From positions 1 to 58,451 of the forward strand of contig JAHDOV010000001.1 in the NCBI GenBank assembly GCA_018434685.1: a stretch of 58,451 nt of DNA, written 5' to 3'. A program made the translations under genes and the position numbers. Below are positions 8,367 to 20,053 of this stretch, one piece after another. Source of the stretch: Deltaproteobacteria bacterium (lineage in GTDB: Bacteria; Desulfobacterota; Desulfomonilia; UBA1062). Under the pieces are notes generated by a model. The model was not told the origin of the DNA, did no database searches, and saw only the letters and a list, made by a program, of their open reading frames with translations. Each line of letters opens with the position of its first letter. The stretch's first letter is position 1.

Positions 8367-10700
8367 TTATTCCAGGGGGTCGTTCTCTCTCAATTCCCAG
8401 ATACCGCAGGGACAGGCACCCGAGCAGAATCCGCACCCGATGCAGAGTCCGGAGTCCACCACGTATTCGTATCCTCCCTGCTGAAGATCCCTCCTGCTGA
8501 TGGCCTGCTGCGGACAGAGGGCCTCGCACAGACCGCAATCGCGGCAGCCGCCGCATGATGCACACTGGAAGGAGCATGCCTGGATATCCGTGGGGCGTTC
8601 GTCGCGCGGATTGTAGTACTCGAGCCTCACGGTTCTTGTGTCGATCACTCCGAGCTGGTCAAAGGTCTCTTCCGTCCCCTTGAGGAGGGCATCTATTGTG
8701 CGTGCGACCTTCCTGCCTGCACCGATCGCATCGGTGATCAGGCCGGGCCTGACGCTGTCACCCATGGCAAAGACCTTCGAATCGCTCGTCTGATACCTCT
8801 CATCCACCCTGACAAACCCGTCTTTCACGTCTATTGAAAGCGGCAGGAAGCTCAGATCCGGCTTGTCGCCGATCGAGACGACCACGAGGTCTGCGGGCAG
8901 AATCTCACCGCTGGCAAGCTCCACACCCTGGGCGGTAATGGCCTTGGTAAAGACCGGCCACAGGAATTTTGCGCCGATCTCCTCGGCTGCGGCCCGCTCT
9001 TTGCCGAACGATGCCGGTTCCTGGATGTCGATGAGGGTGATGTCCTGCGCTCCGAGGCGGTGCGCCTCGGTGGCAATGTCACAACCCACATTGCCCGCAC
9101 CGATAACCACGACCTGCCTGCCCACCTGTATGGCATCGGCCTTGGCGAGCTGCAGAAATTCCAGGGCGCTTACCGTGTGTTCATGTCCCTTTGCCCGTAG
9201 TTCACGAGCGGTCTGGGCGCCGACCGCTATGACGGTGAAGTCGTGTGCGTCCCGGATATCCCGGAAGGTTTCTTCTGTCAGATCCTCGGCCATGTGCACC
9301 TGGGTCACCTTCTCTGAGATCCTTTCGATCTCGTGAGCGAAGACCTCTTTGGGAATCCTGCTGTGCGGTATGACACTCGCGATCTTCCCCCCCAGTTTTT
9401 TCGACCGGTCATAGACGACCGGTTCATGCCCGCTCATCCAGAGCTGCCATGCCACGGACAGTCCGGCCGGGCCTCCGCCGATGACGGCAATCTTCCTGCC
9501 GGTGGGAGGGAGCGGCGTGGGGTCGTGGGCTTCGACGCTGGCCTTGCCGAGCACGGTTATGTCCACGGAGGGAAGAAACACCTCGCCCCTCGTGCAATGA
9601 TCCATGCAGAGGTTCGGGCAGAGGTACCCGCATACGGTCGCGGGAAACGGCGTATACTCGAGTGCAAGGTCTATGGCACGGTCCACCTCGCCCTTGCGGA
9701 TCAGGTCCCACCTCTTCTGCACCGGTATACCCGTGGGACAGTATGCCTGGCACGGCGACAGGTACTTGTTGTTCTGCCATTCGGGAACAAACCGCCTGAG
9801 CTCGCCGGTGGTGATGACCGGTACAGGGCTCCGGTCAATGGTCAACAGATCGCCGATGAGGCCGCCTCTGCCGAGCTCTGTCTCCCAGACCTCGGACCTG
9901 AACCGGTCCATGGGCATCCGTTTCGTCCCGTTGCGCTCATGCGGTTCCAGGGACACCAGGAGCTGCCAGGCAGACCGCTCGGAGGTCAGGATATCGAAGA
10001 GATCGCTCCGGTCGATGGCCTCCAGGAACTCCCGTATGTTCCGGGTAAGCCATTCCCAGTCCCCGTCGCCGATGCGGACAAGCTTCGCATCTTTTTCGCT
10101 GAAATTCTTCTGGGTGCCCCTGAAGAAGATCTTTCCGCCGACCATCCCCACGCACGGCCTGTGTCCGAGGATATTGCCCCGGTAATGCGAACCGAGACCG
10201 CAGACAACCGCGATACCGCCTGCCATGAACTCGGCGAACGAATCACCGACCCCGCCGAGCACCCACAGCTGCGGGGGATCGAACCGGGGATTGCTCTTGG
10301 TCATGGTCATGCCCCTGGCCCCGATATCGCCCGCGACATAGATCTTGCCCTGGGCCATGGCATTGGCCACACCGTTGGTCGCATCGCCGTGCACCACGAT
10401 GGTTGCACCGGCATTGAGCCACCCCACGTCATCAGAGGCCGATTCGTGGACCTCGATGTAGGTTCCGGGAGACCCCATGGACCCGATCCTCTGGCCAGGA
10501 TAGCCGTGTATGCTCACCTGTACGGGCTTCCCGCCCGTGTTCCACAGTCTGCCTCCGATGCCGTGCTGGCCGAATGCCTGGACCTCGATGTTCAGGTAGC
10601 CCCGCTCGACAGCCTTCCGGATTCTCTCCTCGAGGACGCGGGTTTCTATCCTGGTTCCGTCTTCCATTCCGGAGATTATGATTTTTTCCTGATGATTCAT
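8367..10700 (-). CDS. Glutamate synthase subunit: GXGXG domain fused to GltD-like flavoprotein and ferredoxin
   Basis: Composite 777-residue protein. The N-terminal ~240 residues match the GXGXG (GltB C-terminal) beta-helix (GHQHGIGGR-like FGQHGIGGRLW, YVAGDIGARGMTM). The middle is the GltD-type NAD(P)H oxidoreductase with its cysteine-rich N-terminal region (CQAYCPTGIPVQ, CGYLCPNLCMDHCTRG), an FAD Rossmann motif (AVIGGGPAGLS) and an NAD(P) motif (VVVIGAGNVGCD). The C-terminus carries a cysteine-rich ferredoxin module (CASCGGCRDCGLCEALCP, CIGCGFCSGACPCG). Start taken at ATG 10700 (MNHQEK) behind GGGAGATTCG; an in-frame TTG at 10712 has no support. It would feed electrons to the FMN subunit encoded just upstream, 12 bp away. 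Confidence 0.9.
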   Translation of the reverse strand: MNHQEKIIISGMEDGTRIETRVLEERIRKAVERGYLNIEVQAFGQHGIGGRLWNTGGKPVQVSIHGYPGQRIGSMGSPGTYIEVHESASDDVGWLNAGATIVVHGDATNGVANAMAQGKIYVAGDIGARGMTMTKSNPRFDPPQLWVLGGVGDSFAEFMAGGIAVVCGLGSHYRGNILGHRPCVGMVGGKIFFRGTQKNFSEKDAKLVRIGDGDWEWLTRNIREFLEAIDRSDLFDILTSERSAWQLLVSLEPHERNGTKRMPMDRFRSEVWETELGRGGLIGDLLTIDRSPVPVITTGELRRFVPEWQNNKYLSPCQAYCPTGIPVQKRWDLIRKGEVDRAIDLALEYTPFPATVCGYLCPNLCMDHCTRGEVFLPSVDITVLGKASVEAHDPTPLPPTGRKIAVIGGGPAGLSVAWQLWMSGHEPVVYDRSKKLGGKIASVIPHSRIPKEVFAHEIERISEKVTQVHMAEDLTEETFRDIRDAHDFTVIAVGAQTARELRAKGHEHTVSALEFLQLAKADAIQVGRQVVVIGAGNVGCDIATEAHRLGAQDITLIDIQEPASFGKERAAAEEIGAKFLWPVFTKAITAQGVELASGEILPADLVVVSIGDKPDLSFLPLSIDVKDGFVRVDERYQTSDSKVFAMGDSVRPGLITDAIGAGRKVARTIDALLKGTEETFDQLGVIDTRTVRLEYYNPRDERPTDIQACSFQCASCGGCRDCGLCEALCPQQAISRRDLQQGGYEYVVDSGLCIGCGFCSGACPCGIWELRENDPLE

Positions 10701-10712
10701 CGAATCTCCCAA

Positions 10713-12347
10713 CTATACGACATGCTTTATCTGGAGCCGCCGGGCAGCATGGTAGTCATCGATCCCGATTGCATCGGACATCCCGATGGGAAGCGAGGTA
10801 GACCTGCCCAGCGGTGCAAGGATTTTCTTGAGTTCCGAGTCAAAGCTCAGGAACACGTCCACGACGCGCTGGGCCACGTCCTCGGGATTGAGCCGCCGGT
10901 AAAGCCTCGGGTCCTGGGAGGTGATGCCCTTCGGACAGCGGCCGATGTTGCAGATATTGCACCGGTCGGTCTCCGAACCCACGCAACCCGCAGCGGCCTG
11001 CATGATATACTTTCCGATCTGGATGCCGCTTGCACCGAGCATGATGAGTGCCGCTGCATTGGCTGCCAGGTTGCCGTTCTTCCCGACGCCGCCGCCTGCA
11101 AACACCGGGATCTCGTTCTGTTTGCCGATCTTGACCAGGTTGAGGTACGCATCACGGATATTGCTCGCAATGGGATGCCCCATATGGTTCATGGAGACGT
11201 TATAGGCCGCTCCCGTGCCGCCGTCCTCACCGTCGATGGCCAGGGCCGCAGCATAGGGATTGCGGGCAAGGTTGTTCAGCACAGCCAGCGAGGTGGTCGT
11301 GGCAGAGATCTTCGGATAGACGGGAACCCTGAATCCCCAGGCCATGTACATGCTCTGGATCATCTTGGCGACGCTCTCCTCTATGGAGTACTTGGTCTGG
11401 TGGGTCGGCGGAGACGGCAGGCTCACTCCCTCGGGCACGCCCCTGATGGCCGCGATGAGCTTGTTCACCTTGTACCACATGAGCAGGCCGCCATCGCCCG
11501 GTTTTGCCCCCTGACCGTACTTGATCTCGATGGCACAGGGATCTTCCTTCATCTCGGGCAGGGCATGGATGATCTCATCCCAGCCGAAGTAGCCGCTCGC
11601 GATCTGGAGGATGACGTACTTCAGGAAACGCGACCGGAGAAGCCGCGGCGGGCAGCCGCCTTCACCGGTGCTGATCCTCACCGGCATGCCGATCTCCTCG
11701 TTGAGGTAGGCCACTCCCATCTGGAGCCCCTCCCACATGTTCGGGGAGAGTGCCCCGAACGACATGGCGCCGATGATCAGCGGATAGATCTCGCGCACAG
11801 GAGGCATCCATGAATTTCCCCTGGAGGCCTCGATCATCTCTTCGGGCGGGAGTATGCGCCCGAGCAGGGTCCGCAGCTCGAATTCGTGACGCCCGGCATC
11901 CAGGGCCGGGTCCGTGAGCATGGAGATCCTGATGAACTTGATCCGGTCGAGAAGGCTGCCGGCATCGTTCCTCCTTCCTCCCCGCCTCCTGGGCTCTCCA
12001 CCTGAATTGGTGTGGTAGCGCAGCTTGTCGATCTCTTCGTTGAGCACGGGATAGATGGCACTGTTGGGGCATACCTGGGTGCACATGCCGCACCCGATAC
12101 AGGCATGAGCAGGTTCTGTCACCTGGTCGATGCCGTGATACACGCTGTAGACGTTGCCCGGCTTCTCCATGAGGCCGAGCTTCACTGTGATCTCTCTCTT
12201 TTGATGCACACCGAGCTCTATGGCCCTGAGAGGACACACGGCGGTGCACCTGCCGCACAGGGTGCACTTGTCCTTGTCCCACAGGATATGCCAGTGCAGG
12301 TCTTTCGCACTCAGTGTGGATGGATGGATTTTTCCCACTGATTCCAT
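10713..12347 (-). CDS. Glutamate synthase FMN-binding central subunit with N-terminal ferredoxin (archaeal type)
   Basis: Catalytic synthase domain that reduces 2-iminoglutarate to glutamate. Of 544 residues, the first ~110 hold two 4Fe-4S motifs (CTLCGRCTAVCP, CIGCGMCTQVCP). The rest is the GltB FMN barrel with MSFGALS, STGEGGCPPR, EIKYGQGAKPGDGG, DGEDGGTGAA, and the Cys cluster CNICNIGRCPKGITSQDP typical of the glutamate synthase 3Fe-4S site. This ferredoxin-plus-FMN layout is the archaeal-type GltB, in which amidotransferase and GXGXG domains are separate genes. Good Shine-Dalgarno (GGAGGTGAAGAG) before ATG 12347. The start overlaps the end of the amidotransferase gene by 37 bp, suggesting translational coupling and a defined complex. 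Confidence 0.93.
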   Translation of the reverse strand: MESVGKIHPSTLSAKDLHWHILWDKDKCTLCGRCTAVCPLRAIELGVHQKREITVKLGLMEKPGNVYSVYHGIDQVTEPAHACIGCGMCTQVCPNSAIYPVLNEEIDKLRYHTNSGGEPRRRGGRRNDAGSLLDRIKFIRISMLTDPALDAGRHEFELRTLLGRILPPEEMIEASRGNSWMPPVREIYPLIIGAMSFGALSPNMWEGLQMGVAYLNEEIGMPVRISTGEGGCPPRLLRSRFLKYVILQIASGYFGWDEIIHALPEMKEDPCAIEIKYGQGAKPGDGGLLMWYKVNKLIAAIRGVPEGVSLPSPPTHQTKYSIEESVAKMIQSMYMAWGFRVPVYPKISATTTSLAVLNNLARNPYAAALAIDGEDGGTGAAYNVSMNHMGHPIASNIRDAYLNLVKIGKQNEIPVFAGGGVGKNGNLAANAAALIMLGASGIQIGKYIMQAAAGCVGSETDRCNICNIGRCPKGITSQDPRLYRRLNPEDVAQRVVDVFLSFDSELKKILAPLGRSTSLPIGMSDAIGIDDYHAARRLQIKHVV

Positions 12348-13441
12348 CTCTTCACCTCCATCCTCGATGCGTCGACATAGGCGACGTCATACTTCATTGG
12401 CTGGAACTCATAGTTTTTTTCCCGCAGGGGGATGGCCTCCTCGAGCCCGCACATCTCCGAGGAAAATGCGAACATCCCGGGTTTTCCGCCGACCACACCC
12501 GGCCGGAGCTTCTTGCTGTCCTGGACCATGAACAGGGTCTTGTCGGGAAGGCAGCCGATGACACAGTTCGGGCCGTCAACCGTGAGGAACCTGCAGCTGT
12601 GCTTGAGCTGACGCAGGAACGCCCCCTCGGGATGCCGCACCAGTTCCTCGTCCTTCAGGGGGGTTATGATGTGCTTGTAGGCATCCAGGCCCAGGCTCAG
12701 CCGATGTGTCGTATAGTGCAGAATATGCGTGAACACCTCGGAATCGGACTGGTAGCCCATGTACCCCTCGTATCCCCGCGAGGTAAGGTATTCCCTGATT
12801 GGCGAAAAGGCGGTATTCTCACCGTTGGTCATGCTCGCAACACCCTGCAGGAAGAACGGGTGGCATGCATAGAGCGTGATGGCATAGTTCGTGTTCTGCC
12901 TGCCCTGCGCCAGGATGACGCGGGCCTGCAGGCCTTTGCGATCGAGCCCGAGGTACTCGGCTATCTGCAGGGGATCTCCCACTTCCTTGATCATGATCAC
13001 GTCGGGCCAGAAGGAGAATACCATCATGGACTGGTCTTCCTCGCCCATCTTCCGTAGCGCTACCCGTATCTTCACGAGCCGGTCAGCAATCTCGGTTTCG
13101 CTCAAGCCATCCCATTCATAGGGATATTCATACACCCGGATGAGATACACATCCCGATGGGGTGTGCCGGCGGGCGGTTCCTTGGACGGCCTGATGGAAA
13201 ACTTGTACTTGGTGAGCAGGCCGAGTTCCATCATGTATCGATCGAGTTTTCTGATACCCTCCTGGGAAAATATTCCCGAGAGAATGGGAGAGCCCTTGAA
13301 CGGCTCCAGATCACCGCCGAGATCAGTCATGAAAAGCCCGACTCCTGATCCGTCATGGCCTTCTTTCATCACATCCAGGGCACGGATTGCGACCATCGGT
13401 GAAAGCGGCTCTTCACTGGTAACGGCAAACAGTCGGCACAC
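12311..13441 (-). CDS. Glutamate synthase glutamine amidotransferase subunit (class II, GltB1-like)
   Basis: Releases ammonia from glutamine for the split glutamate synthase. The 376-residue Ntn hydrolase starts MCRLFAVTSEEPLSP, so Met removal exposes the nucleophilic Cys. The start codon is GTG at 13441, which is the only choice that puts Cys at position 2; AAGGAGG lies 9 nt upstream. Visible conserved elements include KEGHDGSGVGL, the His/Asn-rich ASMTNGENTAF, and GYQSDSEVFTHIL. No propeptide is present, in contrast with fused GltB proteins. It is the first gene of the transcript that continues through the FMN subunit, the GltD-like subunit, glnA, carA and beyond. Confidence 0.92.
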   Translation of the reverse strand: MCRLFAVTSEEPLSPMVAIRALDVMKEGHDGSGVGLFMTDLGGDLEPFKGSPILSGIFSQEGIRKLDRYMMELGLLTKYKFSIRPSKEPPAGTPHRDVYLIRVYEYPYEWDGLSETEIADRLVKIRVALRKMGEEDQSMMVFSFWPDVIMIKEVGDPLQIAEYLGLDRKGLQARVILAQGRQNTNYAITLYACHPFFLQGVASMTNGENTAFSPIREYLTSRGYEGYMGYQSDSEVFTHILHYTTHRLSLGLDAYKHIITPLKDEELVRHPEGAFLRQLKHSCRFLTVDGPNCVIGCLPDKTLFMVQDSKKLRPGVVGGKPGMFAFSSEMCGLEEAIPLREKNYEFQPMKYDVAYVDASRMEVKRWNQWEKSIHPH

Positions 13442-13480
13442 GTAATGTTTCCTCCTTGCAAGTATCTGTACTCTCTAAGA

Positions 13481-13495
13481 GCCAAATCCATGCCA
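13481..13495 (-). promoter_or_regulatory. Candidate sigma-54 promoter of the glutamate synthase operon
   Basis: Minus strand reads TGGCAT-GGATT-TGGC, one mismatch in the -12 tetramer against TGGCAC-N5-TTGC, with the essential GG and GC exactly 10 bp apart. The predicted start of transcription (~13469) leaves a short leader containing the AAGGAGG ribosome site. Confidence 0.5.
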
Positions 13496-13643
13496 GAGGG
13501 GAGATCCCGCCTGGTCCGGGGTGGTTTTATCGGGCTGTTCTGCCAATATGTTATTTTATTTCAATGCATTGTGAATATTAATAAGATCTGCGGGACCGGT
13601 TTTTCCCCTGGTTGATACACGATAATGCCGAAAAGATGTTTGT

Positions 13644-13680
13644 CAATATTGTTGATTCGGATCTAAACAGAACAATATTG
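13644..13680. promoter_or_regulatory. Inverted repeat, possible activator site upstream of glutamate synthase
   Basis: Perfect 10-bp arms CAATATTGTT (13644-13653) and AACAATATTG (13671-13680) separated by 17 bp, about 150 bp upstream of the sigma-54 candidate. The position suits an enhancer for a sigma-54 activator; the sequence is not a recognisable NtrC or NifA site. Confidence 0.4.
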
Positions 13681-13902
13681 TTGCAAACTGGCGTGCGGTT
13701 TCTCCCGGAAGCCGGCAGGGTCTCCAGGGGACCCGCTCGGGGCCGCAGCATGAACTGACCACTGCATGACGATCACGTTTCAGGCCGTTTCTCCCCGGGA
13801 CACCGGCAATCCTCGCCGAGATACCGGGCAGGGGATGCAACGTAATTGTCCACCTTCCCGAGACCGACCTCGGCCCACCGGTCCGGATTCCTTCCGGAGG
13901 CC

Positions 13903-15423
<1,521 letters not shown>

Positions 15424-15567
15424 GGTTCCCTTCCTTAAGCCTTAAGCATTAATCTGAAGCATCGGGTGTCCCTTCCGGGCACCCTGTTCCAAGGGTCTGC
15501 AACCGACCCTGACCCTGTTTATTCACCACCACACCGAGGGCTACCGCACTGTCTCCTGCAGGCCGGC

Positions 15568-18159
15568 TCAAACCGGCTCACGGTAACACATCACCTTCTG
15601 CTTCACCACATCGGCGATGATCCGCAGACCATGCGCCCCGACATCATAGACCTTTACGATATCCTTAAATTCGTGGTCATCGGGAAGAAGATCCACAAAA
15701 ATGTTCTCAAACTCGCCGAGCACCCGGGTATTGAGGAAGACAACCTCTTTCCAGGGGAAGATGGCAACGAAAAAGATCCTGTTCTCCACGAGGTCCTGGA
15801 AGAAATGGGTGCCGAAGGACAGCTCCGGCATGAGATTGCCCTCTATGGAGGCGATCTCTCCCAGGACCATCATATTGTTGATCTCGGAAAAGTGTACCGG
15901 GACCCCGAGCGAAGGGGTCGTCGTTCCCCACCTGCCGGGCCCGAGCAGCATTGTCGGCAGTTCTTCCCGGGAACGTATCTGCCGGTTCAACTCGCCTACG
16001 ATCCGGGCAACCGTGTACTTCTTCTGGAGCGTCAGCCGGGTGTATGGGAGCGGCTCTACATAGATGATCCGGCTGATGGGCTGGGATATGCTGCCACCCA
16101 TGAAATTGCCCTCCATCCTCAAGAGGATGTCCTGCTCAACGACGTGAGCGGGAAACTCCACCGGTTTTTCCTCGCCGATGGTCTGGAGCGGCCTGCACTG
16201 GACCAGGTTTATCCGGAAAGTGCTGTCCCCGGTGAAATTCACGGTAAATTCTATATCTACCGGGTAGTCATACCGTTTTTCGAGGACCTTGAGCATCTGG
16301 TGCATGAGGCCGGTGAATGAGGTGTTGGCGAGCAGGTCGTCAAAGGTGATGATCCAGGCACGCTGATCACCCCTTCCGAGGTCCCGGATCCTCTGGCTTG
16401 TTTCCTCATCTTCTTCGGCAATCCTCTCATAGGGTATTTCAAGACCTTCCTTGACGAGGTCGAAGAACGACAGGGTCTGCAGAGTGTTGTCCCGGGTATT
16501 GATCACATCGACGTTGTGCTGGGAATAGGTGCGCAGGTCGTCCATTCCGGAAAACGGCCGGGACATGGGATCGTCCAGCGCCACACAACGGGGATAGTCG
16601 CCCTCGACCCTGTCAACGGCCCGCGTCCCCAGGCCGAAGACCATCCTGAGCATGCCGGCCCTGGAGTCCATGTCCTTTTTCCACACGAAGGTATTGTACG
16701 ATACCCCTACTCCACCGATATCCGGGAAGAAATAATGCTTCCGGTATGACCCGGACACCCGCTGGACCAGCAGCGCCATCTGTTCATCCTGAAATTCGAG
16801 ACCCCTCTGCCTCCGGTAGATCAGGGCATCCTCATTCATGGTACTGGCAAAGATCCTCTTGACCGCATCCTCGAACTGTTCGTAGCGTTCCTCAGGGGTG
16901 CCCTGGTTTGCGCAGAATATGCTCTCGTATTTCCCTGCGAAGGCATTGCCGAAGGAATCCTCGAGCAGCGAGCTGGACCGGACAATGATTGGGGACTGCC
17001 CGAAGTACTCGATGATCTGAAGAAAATGCTCCTTGATGTCGTCCGGAAACGTCCCCTTGAGCATGTGCTTTGCCAGGACCGGTGCAACGGAGAAAAACCC
17101 GTCATGGGTCTTCTGCTCCATGCGCAGCTTCCAGCAGCCGTTATTTACCAGGTATGAGTAGAACACGTCAGACCCGATATAAAAGGAGTCATGAGGCTCC
17201 AGATATTCGCTCCAGATTGTCTCCGGGTCTTTTGCCAGGAGCTTCCTGGCCAGCAGCAGCCCCACGGCCTTTCCGCCGATGAAGCCGGATCCGATGAGTC
17301 TCGCCTTGATCTCCAGGAGATCTTCCAGTGTCATGTGCTCCTTGATGAGGACGGCCATGCGGGCATCCTTCGTAACCATGATCTCGCAGAGCTGCTCCAC
17401 CATCTTTCTCCTGGACTCAGGATCCGAGTCACTGGCGAGCAGATCTTCGGTCATGATGAAGAGCCGGTCCCAGTAGTCGAGGTTTCTCCTGGAGTTCTCG
17501 GAAAACCTCGTCATGTGGCAGAAGAGCTTCGATGCATCCACGCTGTTGGTTACGGGAATGAATTTGCCCCCCTTGTCCAGGTGCGGAAGAAACATGGTGG
17601 GGGAATAGCGTTTCCAGACCTTTAAGGGCTGCACATAGAAATCATCTTCACAGTTATAGGTATCGAGCAGCACCTGCGTTGTCTCACGAATACGGGCAAC
17701 CGTTGCATAGGAGTGGCGGTTTCTGATGATCGCAAAATAGGCGACGGTCTTGAGTTCAAAGAGGTACGGGCAGGTAATCAGGAAGAAATTCCCGATCATC
17801 AGGTCGGTTGCCCATGCGGAGAGCAGGTCGGACAGGCTGTCGAACACATAGAACGCCCCCACGCCCTCGGCCGTGATGATGGTATGTACCTGTGTTGAAA
17901 AGGATTCAAACCCCTCTGCAGAATTCAGGGTGTAGACGGCAACCTGTTCTCCGGGCTCCACGAGAGGCTCATGATCGGCAAACCGCATATAGATGACCTT
18001 CTTATGGTCAGACAGGGCACTGAGGACAAACGGAGCCACAATGGATTTATAATCCTTGATATCGTCGACCTGCCAGACGACATTATCACCGATCCTCAGC
18101 CAGTCGATAATGCTGTCAAGGCCATCGAATCCGGTACTCACATGACTGATCGATTTCAT
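15568..18159 (-). CDS. PEP-synthase-like protein with KaiC-like N-terminus, lacking the phosphohistidine domain
   Basis: 863 residues; start chosen at ATG 18159 (MKSISHVSTGFDGLD), preceded by AGGGGG, rather than the upstream in-frame ATG at 18204. The first ~230 residues begin like KaiC/RecA-type domains (TGFDGLDSIID) but show no Walker A. From ~280 the protein resembles the PEP/pyruvate (PPDK) ATP-binding domain: GFIGGKAVGLLLARKLL, IVRSSSLLEDSFGNAFAGKYES, VQRVSGS. The conserved TGGxxSHAA phosphohistidine segment and the PEP-binding barrel of PEP synthase are absent, so it is unlikely to complete that reaction alone. It could transfer phosphate to a partner or act as a regulator. It is divergent from amtB and upstream of the NifA-like gene. 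Function unassigned. Confidence 0.8.
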   Translation of the reverse strand: MKSISHVSTGFDGLDSIIDWLRIGDNVVWQVDDIKDYKSIVAPFVLSALSDHKKVIYMRFADHEPLVEPGEQVAVYTLNSAEGFESFSTQVHTIITAEGVGAFYVFDSLSDLLSAWATDLMIGNFFLITCPYLFELKTVAYFAIIRNRHSYATVARIRETTQVLLDTYNCEDDFYVQPLKVWKRYSPTMFLPHLDKGGKFIPVTNSVDASKLFCHMTRFSENSRRNLDYWDRLFIMTEDLLASDSDPESRRKMVEQLCEIMVTKDARMAVLIKEHMTLEDLLEIKARLIGSGFIGGKAVGLLLARKLLAKDPETIWSEYLEPHDSFYIGSDVFYSYLVNNGCWKLRMEQKTHDGFFSVAPVLAKHMLKGTFPDDIKEHFLQIIEYFGQSPIIVRSSSLLEDSFGNAFAGKYESIFCANQGTPEERYEQFEDAVKRIFASTMNEDALIYRRQRGLEFQDEQMALLVQRVSGSYRKHYFFPDIGGVGVSYNTFVWKKDMDSRAGMLRMVFGLGTRAVDRVEGDYPRCVALDDPMSRPFSGMDDLRTYSQHNVDVINTRDNTLQTLSFFDLVKEGLEIPYERIAEEDEETSQRIRDLGRGDQRAWIITFDDLLANTSFTGLMHQMLKVLEKRYDYPVDIEFTVNFTGDSTFRINLVQCRPLQTIGEEKPVEFPAHVVEQDILLRMEGNFMGGSISQPISRIIYVEPLPYTRLTLQKKYTVARIVGELNRQIRSREELPTMLLGPGRWGTTTPSLGVPVHFSEINNMMVLGEIASIEGNLMPELSFGTHFFQDLVENRIFFVAIFPWKEVVFLNTRVLGEFENIFVDLLPDDHEFKDIVKVYDVGAHGLRIIADVVKQKVMCYREPV

Positions 18160-18214
18160 CCAAGCCCCCTTATGCTTCGTGTTGCCTATCTCGATTGACC
18201 ACATACACGATATC

Positions 18215-18230
18215 GGTTCATTTTTGAACC
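18215..18230. promoter_or_regulatory. Palindrome in the divergent amtB promoter region
   Basis: GGTTCA-TTTT-TGAACC, a perfect 6-bp-arm palindrome, 56 bp upstream of the PEP-synthase-like start and ~130 bp upstream of the amtB sigma-54 promoter. It could be an enhancer or an operator for the divergent gene. Confidence 0.4.
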
Positions 18231-18260
18231 CTTATTATTTATTCTGCACAATTAAATACC

Positions 18261-18281
18261 ATGTATTTCTGTTTTATACAT
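18261..18281. promoter_or_regulatory. Inverted repeat upstream of the amtB promoter
   Basis: ATGTAT-N9-ATACAT, centred about 87 bp upstream of the -24 element at 18358, the usual distance for a sigma-54 enhancer site. Spacing does not match the NifA consensus TGT-N10-ACA. Confidence 0.4.
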
Positions 18282-18357
18282 TTATGTATCTCTTCACTCA
18301 CTGGTGATGGGCCTATATCAATCGTATTATCATAGAGTTATATTTGGCAGCCGGTGT

Positions 18358-18373
18358 TGGCACCATGGTTGCT
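18358..18373 (+). promoter_or_regulatory. Sigma-54 promoter of amtB-glnB-glnD-hisF
   Basis: TGGCAC-CATGG-TTGCT is an exact match to the sigma-54 consensus TGGCAC-N5-TTGC. Predicted transcription start near 18385, followed by AAGGAGG and amtB at 18417. This is the expected promoter class for nitrogen-limited induction. Confidence 0.85.
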
Positions 18374-18416
18374 CTATACAAACGCATCAAACGACCAAGC
18401 AAGGAGGTAACACATT

Positions 18417-19989
<1,573 letters not shown>

Positions 19990-19995
19990 TCATAG

Positions 19996-20035
19996 CGTGC
20001 GGTTGAGGGCAGTGTCACCGCCTCTCAACCGCACG
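19996..20035 (+). terminator. Long hairpin between glnB and glnD
   Basis: CGTGCGGTTGAG (19996-20007) and CTCAACCGCACG (20024-20035) form a perfect 12-bp stem with a 16-nt loop. No T-tract follows, so partial attenuation or mRNA processing between highly expressed glnB and poorly expressed glnD is more likely than full termination. Confidence 0.55.
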
Positions 20036-20053
20036 ACAGGTGCCAACAAACAT

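Larger units (their letters stand above)
13442..13902. other. Intergenic region upstream of the glutamate synthase operon
   Basis: 461 bp with no convincing gene. It contains a candidate sigma-54 promoter (13481-13495), a 10-bp-arm inverted repeat (13644-13680) and the 3' end of the activator gene transcript. Short GC-rich inverted repeats near 13886-13902 could act as its terminator, but none has a clear T-tract. Confidence 0.6.

Noticed and set aside
9333-11813. An 826-codon plus-strand open frame across the glutamate synthase genes
   Set aside because: Antisense shadow of two genes with many conserved cofactor motifs; the translation is His/Asp/Gly-rich and matches nothing.
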